Source of the DNA: an uncultured Ruminococcus sp.
Lineage (GTDB): Bacteria; Bacillota; Clostridia; Oscillospirales; Acutalibacteraceae
Assembly: GCA_902803585.1 (NCBI GenBank)
Contig: CADCQO010000229.1
Span: forward strand, 1-9,601
Reading direction: 5' to 3'
DNA length: 9,601 nt
The position numbers and the translations under genes are program-made. The notes beneath the pieces were generated by a model, which was given only the letters and a program-made list of their open reading frames with translations, did no database searches and was not told where the DNA came from. Shown piece by piece: positions 1 to 8,400 of this stretch; within the stretch, counting starts at the first letter, position 1; each line of letters opens with the position of its first letter.

Positions 1-50
1 AACGCTTCAAATGTTCTTTTGATGATGAATTTTTGTCAAGCGTTATTTTT
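1..50 (+). terminator. Possible terminator hairpin of an upstream plus-strand transcript
   Basis: AACGCTT at 1-7 is the exact inverted complement of AAGCGTT at 38-44. An inner CAAA (8-11) can pair with TTTG (32-35), leaving a two-base bulge and an A/T-rich loop, and a run of five T follows at 46-50. This resembles a weak intrinsic terminator for a gene ending before the window. The left arm begins at the first base, so the stem may be longer than can be seen. It could also be chance pairing in AT-rich DNA. Confidence 0.3.
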
Positions 51-106
51 AACAAATTTTCTTGATTCTTTCGTGCGGTTGCCCTGCAAAATATCCAAAT
101 AAGCAC

Positions 107-135
107 TTGAAAATTGCTGTTCTTTATGATATAAT
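107..135 (+). promoter_or_regulatory. Sigma-A type promoter of the GH13 gene
   Basis: A -35 box TTGAAA at 107-112 and a consensus -10 box TATAAT at 130-135 are separated by exactly 17 bp. Transcription would start near 142, giving a 5' leader of about 30 nt. I found no convincing catabolite-responsive element or LacI/MalR-type palindrome overlapping the boxes, so control by sugar availability is not visible here. Confidence 0.8.
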
Positions 136-157
136 GATCTGCGTTAGTCCAAAACAG

Positions 158-163
158 AAAGGA
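158..163 (+). promoter_or_regulatory. Ribosome binding site of the GH13 gene
   Basis: AAAGGA lies 9 nt before the ATG at 173. A nearer ATG at 166 is in another frame and soon reaches a stop, so this site supports 173 as the start. Confidence 0.75.
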
Positions 164-172
164 AAATGAACA

Positions 173-1486
173 ATGAAACACTGGGGATATGAAGCGGTAT
201 TCTATCAGATTTATCCGCTCGGACTTTGCGGGGCGCCTTTTGAAAATGACGGCGTGCAGGAGCACAGAATATTAAAGGTGCTTGACTGGGCAGACCATAT
301 TGAAGAGCTGGGCTGTAATGCCGTTTATTTCTCACCCATTTTTGAATCCGACACACACGGCTATAACACAAGGGATTATTGCAAGGTGGATTGCCGTCTG
401 GGTACGAATGAGGACTTTAAAAAAGTATGTGATGCCCTGCATAAAAAAGGTATCCGTGTGGTTCTGGACGGTGTTTTCAACCATGTCGGCAGAGGTTTTC
501 CGCAGTTCCGTGATGTGTGCGAAAAGAAATGGGATTCCCCTTACAAAGACTGGTTCAACATCAACTTTGACGGCAACAGCTGCTATAATGACGGTTTATG
601 GTATGAAGGCTGGGAGGGACACTATGATCTGGTCAAACTGAACCTGAAGAATCCCGCTGTTGTAAACCATATTCTGGAGGCTGTAAAATTCTGGGCAGAT
701 ACCTTTGATATTGATGGTATCCGTCTGGATGTTGCCTACTGTCTGGATTTTGATTTTCTCAAACGCCTGAGAAGCTTTACCAATGACCTCAAAGAAGACT
801 TTTTCCTTATCGGGGAGCTTCTGCACGGCGATTATTCCCGCTGGGTGAATCCGGACATGCTGCATTCCGCTACTAACTACGAATGCTATAAAGGACTGTT
901 TTCGAGCTTCAACTCGATGAATATGTTTGAAATCTGTCATTCTCTGAAAAACCGCTTTGGCCCCGAACAGTGGTGTCAGTACAGAGGAATGCACCTGCTT
1001 TGCTTTGCGGATAACCACGATGTTACCCGTATTGCAAGCATTCTTTCTAATCCTGCACATCTTCCCCTCGTTTATACAATGCTGTTTGGTATGCCTGGTA
1101 TTCCCTGCGTCTACTATGGCAGCGAATGGGGTGCAAAAGCAGAAAAGAAAGACGGCGATCCTGCTCTCCGTCCTGCCTTTGATAAGCCTGAAACCAACGA
1201 GTTGACTGAACATATCCGCCGTCTGGCAGAAGCGCACAGGGAATGCAAAGCACTTTGCTACGGCGATATCAAGATTCCTGTCCTCACCAATAAGCAGTGT
1301 GTCATTCAGCGGGATTTTGAAGGCGAGCGTGTTTTTGTGGCGATCAACGCTGATGACCAGCCCTACACCGCTCATTTTGATGCGGGTTATGGTCTGGCAG
1401 ATGACCTCGTTACCGGACAGACACATGATTTCGGCGGCGGCAGTTATCTGGCTCCCCTCAGCAGTCATATCTGGCGCTGTAAATAA
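173..1486 (+). CDS. GH13 alpha-amylase family glycoside hydrolase (neopullulanase/cyclomaltodextrinase-like)
   Basis: The 437-residue product is a (beta/alpha)8-barrel GH13 enzyme acting on alpha-glucan or maltodextrin. The conserved regions are all visible: region I VVLDGVFNH (D99, N103, H104), region II GIRLDVA (R184 and nucleophile D186), region III LIGEL (acid/base E215) and region IV FADNHD (H282 and transition-state stabiliser D283). The fifth region reads LVKLN at 153-157, close to the MPKLN signature of the neopullulanase/cyclomaltodextrinase/maltogenic amylase group. That group usually carries an N-terminal CBM34 domain, which is absent: the barrel starts almost at residue 1 (YEAVFYQIYP). 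A short beta-rich C-terminal domain follows from about 365. There is no signal peptide or transmembrane segment, so a cytoplasmic role on imported oligosaccharides is inferred. The gene is apparently monocistronic, with its own promoter, and converges on the neighbouring minus-strand gene. The exact substrate cannot be read from the sequence; a trehalose- or sucrose-active GH13 relative is less likely. Confidence 0.93.
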   Translation: MKHWGYEAVFYQIYPLGLCGAPFENDGVQEHRILKVLDWADHIEELGCNAVYFSPIFESDTHGYNTRDYCKVDCRLGTNEDFKKVCDALHKKGIRVVLDGVFNHVGRGFPQFRDVCEKKWDSPYKDWFNINFDGNSCYNDGLWYEGWEGHYDLVKLNLKNPAVVNHILEAVKFWADTFDIDGIRLDVAYCLDFDFLKRLRSFTNDLKEDFFLIGELLHGDYSRWVNPDMLHSATNYECYKGLFSSFNSMNMFEICHSLKNRFGPEQWCQYRGMHLLCFADNHDVTRIASILSNPAHLPLVYTMLFGMPGIPCVYYGSEWGAKAEKKDGDPALRPAFDKPETNELTEHIRRLAEAHRECKALCYGDIKIPVLTNKQCVIQRDFEGERVFVAINADDQPYTAHFDAGYGLADDLVTGQTHDFGGGSYLAPLSSHIWRCK

Positions 1487-1552
1487 TGCAGGTTCCATAG
1501 AAATGCCCCTCCGCGTTTCAGATTCATGTAAATTCACCCGCAGTCAGAGCGG

Positions 1553-1597
1553 AAAAACAGCCCGAACCAACGATGTTGCGTCATTGGTTCGGGCTGT
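1553..1597 (-). terminator. Intrinsic terminator of the transglutaminase/LRR gene
   Basis: A perfect 14-bp inverted repeat (1557-1570 with 1584-1597, 13-nt loop) begins 24 bp after the stop codon of the minus-strand gene. Read on the minus strand, the stem ends in a T-run from the plus-strand A5 at 1553-1557. On the plus strand no T-run follows, so it should act mainly on minus transcripts. It may still stall or protect the 3' end of the converging GH13 mRNA, for which I see no terminator of its own beyond a weak 4-bp CCGC/GCGG stem at 1538-1552. Confidence 0.85.
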
Positions 1598-1620
1598 CAT
1601 GTTATAAGGCTGTACAACTG

Positions 1621-4600
1621 TCAGCCATTAACAACCAGATTTACATACTTGCAGCAGACGGTATTTCTGGTATCCTTGACTGTGATACAAAGAACATATG
1701 TACCTTTCTGAGCAGGTTTGAATGTCATTTTAGCAGCTGTACTGAGAGCTGCCGCACTCTTCCGTGAGGTATCGCCGGGGGCTTTATACTCCAGAGAATA
1801 ACGATAGCTGCCGACACCGCCGGAAGCAGAACCGGTTACAGTAACTGTACTGCCGAGCTGTATGGAAGAAGCAGAAAGTTTCGAGTTATTCACCAGCGGC
1901 TTCGGATTGACTGTCAATGTAAAATACTTGTAAACTGTCTTGTTTTTCGAGTCTTTGACGGTCACTCTGAGAGAATAAGTGGCAGCTTTTGCGGGTTTGA
2001 AAGTCATCTTTGCAGTCGTGCTGAGAGCTGCTGCACTCTGCCATGAACTGTCAGAAGAAGACTTATACTGTAAAGCGTACCGGTAACCGCCGTAACCGCC
2101 CGATGCAGCACCCGTTACGGTAATCGCTGCTCCGAGTGTAACGGACGAAGCGGAAAGCGTTGAATTATTTTTCAGTGCGGGCGGGTTGACTGTGAGGGTG
2201 AAGTACTTATATGCTGTCTTCTTCTTCGCATCTTTGACTGTGACTCTGACGGAATAGGTGTCAACTTTTGCCGGTTTGAAGGTCATCTTTGCAGTTGTGC
2301 TGAGAGCTGCTGCACTCTGCCATGAACTGTCAGAAGAAGACTTATAATGCAAAGCGTACTGATAACCGCCGTAACCGTCTGATGCAGCACCCGTTACAGT
2401 AACTGTTGCACCGATTGTAATGGAAGAAGCCAAAATAGTTGAATTGTTTTTCAATGCGGGCGGATTGACAGTAAGATTGAAATACTTATACGCTACTTTT
2501 TTGTTGCTGTCCTTTACCGCTGCACATACAGAATAGGAAACTGCTTCTTTAGGGGTAAAGGTCATTTTTGGGGCTGTGCTGTAAGCTCTTACAGATGTCC
2601 ATGAGGTATCGCCTGACTTCTTATACCACAGTGCATACTGGTAATTGCCGCTGCCGCCTGTGCCGGAACCTGTAACAGTAAGTGTAGAACCTTGTGTAAT
2701 CAAAGAAGCCGAAGCTGTGGAAGTGTTGGTTAAGGCGGGAGCTGTAACGCTGAGGGTCAGGTAGGCATACGCCGTTTTGTTTTTCGTGTCCTTAACGGTA
2801 ACTCTGAGCGAATAGGTGTCAGTCTTGGTGGGCTTGAAAGTCATGGAAGCAGATGAACCGAACGCTGCCGCACTCTGCCATGCTGTATCTGTGGAAGATT
2901 TATACTCCAGCGCATAACAATAGCTGCTGTAACCGCCGGAAGCCTCAGCGGACACCGTAACAGACTGTCCCAGAGAAACAGTATTGGCTGAAAGTGTCGC
3001 TTTACAACTCAGTGCTGCTTTGGAAACAACATTGAAGGATTTTTCCGCTTTCATACCGTAACCGTCTGTAATAATCACCTTTACGCCGTAATTGCCTGCT
3101 GTAGTAATCGGAAATGCTGCACTGGTGGCAGAACCCAACAAAAGATTGCCGGAGAATCCGGAATCATACTGATATTTGTAGTAAACCTCATAAGTATACG
3201 GTGCTTTGCCGCCCGATGCCTTAGCATAGACTGTTACTTTGTCTCCGACAACGGCTGAAGCACTGCTGAGGGTAGAAGTATTTTTTACTGCCTTCGATGC
3301 ATCGAGGAAGGGGTGATTATTTGCTTTTGCGTATGTTTCTGCCGCACCGCCTGCTTTTCCGACAATCATCAGCTTATCGTTGCCGCCGTTCCGGTCAAAT
3401 GCCTTTTCACTGATCTGCGTAACAGAATCCGGCAGAACAACATAAGGCAATGCCGTGTAAATCATCGCATAAGACGGAATAGAAGTGATTTTCGTACTGT
3501 TGATGGTCATTGCTGAAAGTTTTCCGCAGTCACCGAAAGCACCCTCTCCGATGGTTTCAACCGAAGCAGGAATGACGACCGATTTCAGACTGCCGTTGTA
3601 ATAGAACGAATACGGAGCAATTTCCTTTGTGCCGCTGAGAATGGAAACATTCTCTTTATTCGGACAATACAACAATGTCGTTCCTTTGTAAAGAACACCA
3701 TTCACAAACTTAAAAGCTGTACCGCTGATGCTGATCGTCGTCAGTGCCCGACAGTCCGTAAAAACGAAATCCGCAATTTCTGTAAGTGATGCAGGGAAAT
3801 TGATTTTCTGGAGGTCATAGCAGGAGTTGAAAGCGCTCTTGCCGATATACTGAATCGTATTGGGGAGCTTTACCTCCTTGACCCCCTTCTTCATCTCAAT
3901 AAATTTCTGACCGATGCCCACAACCGTTTTTCCGTCAATGGAAGAGGGCACTGTCAGCACTTCCGGCATTGTTTTGCCGTCATACTGATACACCTCGATA
4001 CCGCTCGCCTTACTGCTGGTGCGGTAGCTGAACAGACTTGTACGTTTGGTAAGGCTGTAACCTCTGGGAGCATTGCCGCTGTATCCTGCCTCCAGCTCAT
4101 AGTATTCCTTACCATCGGTAATAATCGCGTTCATATGACCTGAACCGGCGCCGTAATCACGGTTGCCGTTTCTTGACCAGGCATCAAGACCAATTTTCTC
4201 TGCCATTGTAACCGCCGCATCGGTTGAACCCCAACAGTCTGCACCGCCCGAAACAATCAGACCTACCGCAGAGGAATAGTACGGGCTGTAATTTCTGGCA
4301 CAGATAAACTGTGCAATTTTAACGATCTTTTCTCTGGTTGTCATCGAAGAATTGATATTTGCCTTCAGGTAGTCGTCCATCACCTTGTTGGCATAAACAT
4401 CTGTATAGTCTTCTAACTTTACATTTACATAGTAGTACTGACCGTCTGCACAAATGGTAATTTTCGTTGTACCGAACGTCAGTCTTTTGTCTATGTGGCT
4501 GGGCGTTTTTCCTTCCAGCGGATAACTGTACCCCACACTCCACGAACCGTTCGGATACCAGTAAGTAGTTGTGTAATGCGGCTGAATCAGACCATTGCTG

Positions 4601-4896
4601 GAAACCGTTACATAATTGTTGCTTGCGGAATATGTCACCTTACTTGCCCCTGTCACTTTTAACTGAAAGCTTTGGGCATAGTTGGACGGGATAGAGATAA
4701 ACTCATCTGCCCAGTCATTCATACCGTACAGCGTCACATTGGCAGCATTGACCGTTACTGCGGACGCTGCCGCCGCTGTTACAGTACCTGTTCCGGCAAG
4801 TACCGGCACTGTTGCCGCAGCAGTACCAAATACCATTGTGAATCCCAGAACGGCAGACGCTATCCTCTTCCATAGCGAATTTTTGGATCCACTCAT
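1621..4896 (-). CDS. Secreted multidomain protein: transglutaminase-like domain, BspA-type LRRs and six Ig-like repeats
   Basis: The product has 1091 residues from the ATG at 4896. A Sec signal peptide is clear: a basic start (K5, K10, R11), a hydrophobic core of about residues 12-34 and an Ala-rich cleavage zone near 41-51. Residues about 52-163 resemble a Big2-type Ig domain (VTVSSNGLI). Residues about 170-295 are transglutaminase-like: Cys221 in GGADCWG, His254 in GSGHMN, and Glu269 (YYELEAG) where the family normally has Asp. Residues about 310-532 are BspA/LRR_5 repeats (VKLPNTIQYIGKSAF, VVIPASVETIGEGAF) closed by the usual cap (AETYAKANNHPF). Six repeats fill 536-1091. No LPXTG, SLH, dockerin or choline-binding module ends the protein. 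An adhesin or peptide-processing/crosslinking role outside the cell is inferred; whether the domain is catalytic is unknown. An in-frame ATG at 4944 would add 16 residues but has no ribosome site and lies about 6 nt from the predicted transcript start, so I reject it. Confidence 0.9.
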   Translation of the reverse strand: MSGSKNSLWKRIASAVLGFTMVFGTAAATVPVLAGTGTVTAAAASAVTVNAANVTLYGMNDWADEFISIPSNYAQSFQLKVTGASKVTYSASNNYVTVSSNGLIQPHYTTTYWYPNGSWSVGYSYPLEGKTPSHIDKRLTFGTTKITICADGQYYYVNVKLEDYTDVYANKVMDDYLKANINSSMTTREKIVKIAQFICARNYSPYYSSAVGLIVSGGADCWGSTDAAVTMAEKIGLDAWSRNGNRDYGAGSGHMNAIITDGKEYYELEAGYSGNAPRGYSLTKRTSLFSYRTSSKASGIEVYQYDGKTMPEVLTVPSSIDGKTVVGIGQKFIEMKKGVKEVKLPNTIQYIGKSAFNSCYDLQKINFPASLTEIADFVFTDCRALTTISISGTAFKFVNGVLYKGTTLLYCPNKENVSILSGTKEIAPYSFYYNGSLKSVVIPASVETIGEGAFGDCGKLSAMTINSTKITSIPSYAMIYTALPYVVLPDSVTQISEKAFDRNGGNDKLMIVGKAGGAAETYAKANNHPFLDASKAVKNTSTLSSASAVVGDKVTVYAKASGGKAPYTYEVYYKYQYDSGFSGNLLLGSATSAAFPITTAGNYGVKVIITDGYGMKAEKSFNVVSKAALSCKATLSANTVSLGQSVTVSAEASGGYSSYCYALEYKSSTDTAWQSAAAFGSSASMTFKPTKTDTYSLRVTVKDTKNKTAYAYLTLSVTAPALTNTSTASASLITQGSTLTVTGSGTGGSGNYQYALWYKKSGDTSWTSVRAYSTAPKMTFTPKEAVSYSVCAAVKDSNKKVAYKYFNLTVNPPALKNNSTILASSITIGATVTVTGAASDGYGGYQYALHYKSSSDSSWQSAAALSTTAKMTFKPAKVDTYSVRVTVKDAKKKTAYKYFTLTVNPPALKNNSTLSASSVTLGAAITVTGAASGGYGGYRYALQYKSSSDSSWQSAAALSTTAKMTFKPAKAATYSLRVTVKDSKNKTVYKYFTLTVNPKPLVNNSKLSASSIQLGSTVTVTGSASGGVGSYRYSLEYKAPGDTSRKSAAALSTAAKMTFKPAQKGTYVLCITVKDTRNTVCCKYVNLVVNG
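1624..3291 (-). repeat. Six tandem in-frame repeats coding Ig-like (triple-tyrosine-like) domains
   Basis: Boundaries in coding order are 3291-3019 (91 codons, most divergent), 3018-2743 (92), 2742-2464 (93), 2463-2185 (93), 2184-1906 (93) and 1905-1624 (94). Units 2-6 share a pattern of polar start, LG or QG, TVTG.ASGG, Y.YAL.YK, a Trp (lost in unit 6), AALST, MTFKP, TYS..VTVKD and Y..LTV. They look like Ig-fold domains of the Y_Y_Y (triple tyrosine) kind seen in clostridial wall proteins; that family match is my recognition, not a search result. Units 4 and 5 are nearly identical in DNA. They probably form a stalk that holds the N-terminal domains away from the cell. Confidence 0.88.
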
Positions 4897-4903
4897 TACA
4901 ATT

Positions 4904-4910
4904 CCCCCTT
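4904..4910 (-). promoter_or_regulatory. Ribosome binding site fixing the start at 4896
   Basis: On the minus strand AAGGGGG (4910-4904) sits 7 nt before the ATG at 4896. Its strength and spacing decide this start over the in-frame ATG at 4944, and the next residues then read as a normal signal peptide. Confidence 0.85.
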
Positions 4911-4956
4911 TGCAAACGTCACAATCAATAAGAATTATCAACATTTCCTTACGCTA

Positions 4957-4985
4957 ATTATAACCTTTTACAAAAAAATTGTCAA
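4957..4985 (-). promoter_or_regulatory. Consensus sigma-A promoter of the transglutaminase/LRR gene
   Basis: Read on the minus strand, TTGACA (4985-4980), a 17-bp spacer and TATAAT (4962-4957) form a perfect consensus promoter. The start would be near 4950, giving a leader of about 54 nt before 4896. An A-rich tract lies directly upstream (plus-strand T7 at 5000-5006) and may act as an UP element. With this promoter and the terminators ahead of it, the gene is probably transcribed independently of the large gene at 9601-5419. Confidence 0.88.
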
Positions 4986-5206
4986 CGAGCATAAGTTTGT
5001 TTTTTTCTCTAAAGGAAAATTCTGTATACCTGCACAACTTTTCACAAAATAATCAGCTATTTACACAACTCAAATGAAACGGTTGTTAATTCACAACTGT
5101 TTATTCTATCTGTTTTGCACGAAAAAATATCCAGTTTTTACCATTTCTAATCGTGTTTTTCTACAATCAAATCTGTTTTCAGAAAGACTTTTTGACTAAA
5201 ACATAC
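4986..5206. other. AT-rich intergenic region with repeated CACAACT motifs
   Basis: There is no believable gene here. CACAACT occurs three times in the same orientation (5033-5039, 5064-5070, 5092-5098), at spacings of 31 and 28 bp, or roughly three helical turns each. The third copy lies within an imperfect palindrome described separately. From about 5103 to 5206 I see only AT-rich sequence. Confidence 0.5.
5077..5102. promoter_or_regulatory. Candidate operator: imperfect palindrome upstream of the secreted-protein promoter
   Basis: Positions 5077-5086 and 5093-5102 are 10-bp inverted arms (core AACGGTTGT/ACAACTGTT) with one mismatch and a 6-bp AT-rich centre. The site lies about 90 bp upstream of the -35 box, a position more typical of an activator than of a repressor. 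I do not recognise the regulator. It is not a DnaA box. Confidence 0.35.
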
Positions 5207-5246
5207 AAAAAATCCCGTCAGGGAATGACACTTTCCTTGACGGGAT
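5207..5246 (-). terminator. Second of two tandem intrinsic terminators after the large surface-protein gene
   Basis: Arms 5246-5233 and 5225-5212 pair over 14 positions around a 7-nt loop. There is one A-C mismatch on the minus transcript, which becomes a G-U pair if read on the plus strand. On the minus strand the stem runs into T5 (5211-5207). No T-run follows on the plus side, so it serves leftward transcription, as a backup to the hairpin at 5307-5360. Confidence 0.8.
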
Positions 5247-5306
5247 ATCCGGAACGCAACGCCGTTGAACCGCTTTTGACCGGTTTAAAAATGATGTCTG
5301 ACGCAC

Positions 5307-5360
5307 AAAAAAGCCCCGCCGGAGAAACACCGCTTTTTTCAAGCTGTTTCCCTGACGGGG
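5307..5360 (-). terminator. First (gene-proximal) intrinsic terminator after the large surface-protein gene
   Basis: Minus-strand arms 5360-5345 and 5329-5314 pair over 16 positions with one mismatch and two G-U pairs. The apex can fold further as GCTT-GAAA-AAGC. The stem is followed by a run of six T (plus-strand A6 at 5307-5312). It starts 58 bp after the stop codon at 5419. This is a strong rho-independent terminator that should insulate the downstream gene. Confidence 0.85.
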
Positions 5361-5418
5361 ATGTTATACGGGGATTTTCTGAAGGAAAAGTTTCGTTCAA
5401 AAAGACCTTTCCGTCTTG

Positions 5419-8400
5419 TTATTCAGCGAAACGATTGTCAGAAAAACCGTTGCCGTCCAGCCACTTGCTGTTTACCATTGTCTGATGGAATTCAGCAGCC
5501 GGATGATTATTTTCTGTTATCAGGACGGTAACTTTGTTGTTGTCCTGATGGGACTGGTAACGCCATGACCATGAAGTCTGGGTAACTTCGTAGTGTCCGA
5601 CAGGCAGACCCTTGATAGTCTTTTCACCGTTGCCCTGTATGATAATCCGCATATCAACCCACTGGTTCAGATGTTCGTCCAGACCTTTGATGCGATACTC
5701 GAAGCACTGTGAAATGTTGATGTCATCTGTCAGACAGCCATCTGTTCTGATTGTCAGATCATCACCGTAAACATAATCGTATCTTGCATAGTAGGTGTGA
5801 TCGTGGTTCGGTGTAATGGTCGGACGCATTGTTCTGCCGTCAGCCGATATAGCCGCTATCGCTGCATCAACCGGCTTTGTACACTCTCTGTCCTGATACC
5901 AGCCAATAAAGCGGTACGGCGAAACGCTGACACCGTCCCCCAGATCAATTGCTTCATTACCGTACGCCTTTGCTGTAACAGCCAGCGATGCCTGCTCACC
6001 CTGTACAACACACTCTGAATTGATGTTCAGAAGGTTTTTGTCGGCGGGTGCTTCTGCTGTACCGGTGCCATCGGGAATAATCGCCTTGTAGTAAAACATG
6101 ATCTGGTCGATGCCTGTATAAACAAAGGTGATCTTGTTTTTGGAGAAAACTTCGTCATTGGCAATAACAATAGTCTGTTCATGATTGCCCGACAAACGAT
6201 AGTTCGCTATATCTTCGGCTCTCGCTGTATAGGAGTTGCCGAATTTTTGTTTTTCTTCGATACGGTACACCGTTTTATACAGTGGCTGGCTTTCCGTGCC
6301 GACATTGGCATCCGGATCGTCCAGCAGGTCAGGGTTCCATGCCTTGATTTTTTCATACCATTTCTGTATTTCTGCCGGTTTGTCGCTGGCAATGGTGTAG
6401 CTGACTTTGACGGGGTATGTCTTTTTGATGTAGTGCAGACGTACCTCTTTGCTGAAAATGGTGTCTGACTGATCAGACCGCAGATAAAACTCGATTGTTC
6501 TGGGCTTTTGTGCTTCAAAACAAGCTCTGAACGGAGAACGGTCAACAGTTTCATGTTCTGCATCGCCATAATAGACCGTTTCATTCCAGCCGATAAACTC
6601 ATAACCGTCATATCCGGTAACAACGGCTGTTTCTTTCTGATTCAGAAAGCCTATGCTGTCGATGTAGTTTGCTTCTTTGAAGGAAAAAGTTTCTCTTCCG
6701 TCCGGCATATCAATCGTCATCTCTTCCCTGCCCTTCTCATCTTCAAGCATGTACTTGATATGATAAGGAAGATGGGTGTCATCATGCCTATAATAGAAAG
6801 TGATAACATTGTCGGGAGAAATGCCGTCCTGATCTAAACGGTCGGATTCAGGAACGGTAAGTGTGTGGGTAACGTAGTACGCTGTCGGCACATAATCCGT
6901 AATAGGAATATGCTTTTCCGTAACAACCGCCTTTTCATTATCCAGCACCAGCTTGTCCTGATGCAGCACCTCTCCTTCTGTGCCGTCATCATTCAATGCA
7001 ATGTAGCGCACACGGTACGGCACGTTGTCACAGCGCATATAGTAAATGATGGCTTCATTCAGAGAAGCATCTGATTTAAGAAGAATAGAAGTACTCTTGT
7101 AGCACGGGAAATAATTGGAACGGTAAGCGGGATCAAGCTGTTTTTCCGTCTTTGCGTTGAAGGTCTTTGTCAGACCGACAAAGGAAAAGCCGTTCGTATC
7201 ACTGGCGAGCTTCTGTGTTGTGCCCTTCAGGTAATAATGCACCCGATAGTAAGCGGGGATAGTCGTTGACCACTTCATGAACAGGTTTATATTACCAAAA
7301 ACGGGCATTGTGTCGGGATCAAAAGCATGCTGACTGCCGTATACATCATAGTAATACCAGCCGACACGGATCGCTTTTTCAACAGTGCCGTCGGACAGCC
7401 GGTATTCAGGGGCCTGCAAACGGCTTTCTGCTGTTTCCTGTTCTTCAGAAGAAATGTATTCATTATACTGGTGCAGACCGTAATGAATGAAAGGCTCATG
7501 ATTCTGATAAGCACTCTCGTCATTGTAGTAATTGACTCTGTAAGTGTTGGGCTTCCAGTAAGCATAAAGTATTTCATTATGGTCAGGCATGGTAAAGTTA
7601 TCCCAGTCTACTTTTTCGCTTTCTTCAAACAGGTTGGAGGTATACCAGCCCTGAAATGTGTAATAAGCCGGATTCAGCCCATAAGGACAGGGCGGGTCAG
7701 CAGGCTGATACCCCTTCAAAGACTTTTCGTACTTGATGGACGAAATGCTTTTGTAGGTGGTGTTGTAGTTGAAGAAGGTCAGCGTAGAGCGTTTGCGGTT
7801 ATAACGGAAGGTTGTGTAATATATGTCTGCTTCCGTGTCTTTGTAGGTTCTGGACGCTACACCGGCATCATCTGACGGATAGATCACAAAGCCTTTGTAT
7901 ACAAAAGGATAGATCTTTGTATTCGTGTTGTGGGCACATTCAAAGATATAACGGCCATCCGGCGGGTCAAACAAGGTCAGATTATCATCATCAATGTTTT
8001 CGAGGTAGATATTCAGGCGGTGAAGAGAAATAGAAGCATAGCTTCCTGCGTTTGTACCGCTCATATCGCCCCACCATGCGTACAGTGTCTGTGCGACATC
8101 GGAATCGGCTTTGTTGATTCTTGTCAGTTCAGAAGCCATTGTCGGATAGGGACCCTGAATATTGGAGTGGTCGCCTTTGCCGAGTGTACTGTCGTCATGG
8201 CTATACTTGTAACGATAGATACTGTCGGATTCTGTACCCCATGAACCGAAACGATATTCACCATCATCATCTACACGATAACACGGCGATGAAAAAGCAT
8301 AAGCCGGCCATGCTGACTCAATATCAGCATTATAGGGGGCTTTCAGACTGATATAGTAGTAGATATACGGGGTATTGTGGAAAACCTTTGTTTCGGTCTT

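Noticed and set aside
596..1537. 313-codon open frame on the minus strand opposite the GH13 gene
   Set aside because: It is an antisense shadow of a gene with complete catalytic motifs, and its translation shows no recognisable domain.
1624..3018. CRISPR or satellite array suggested by regular repeats
   Set aside because: The 276-282 bp units are in frame and code for Ig-like domains; there are no short repeats with unique spacers.
4897..4944. Longer start for the secreted protein at 4944
   Set aside because: It has no ribosome site, lies about 6 nt from the predicted transcript start, and would place extra residues ahead of a complete signal peptide.
5087..5098. DnaA-box-like sequence in the intergenic palindrome
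   Set aside because: TTAATTCACA differs in spacing from TTATNCACA and has no clustered partners.
5153..5485. 110-codon plus-strand open frame
   Set aside because: It runs through two terminator hairpins and into the antisense of the large gene, and has no convincing ribosome site or domain.
7327..7875. 182-codon plus-strand open frame inside the large gene
   Set aside because: It is a hydrophobic-looking antisense shadow of the tyrosine-rich coding strand, with no promoter or ribosome site.
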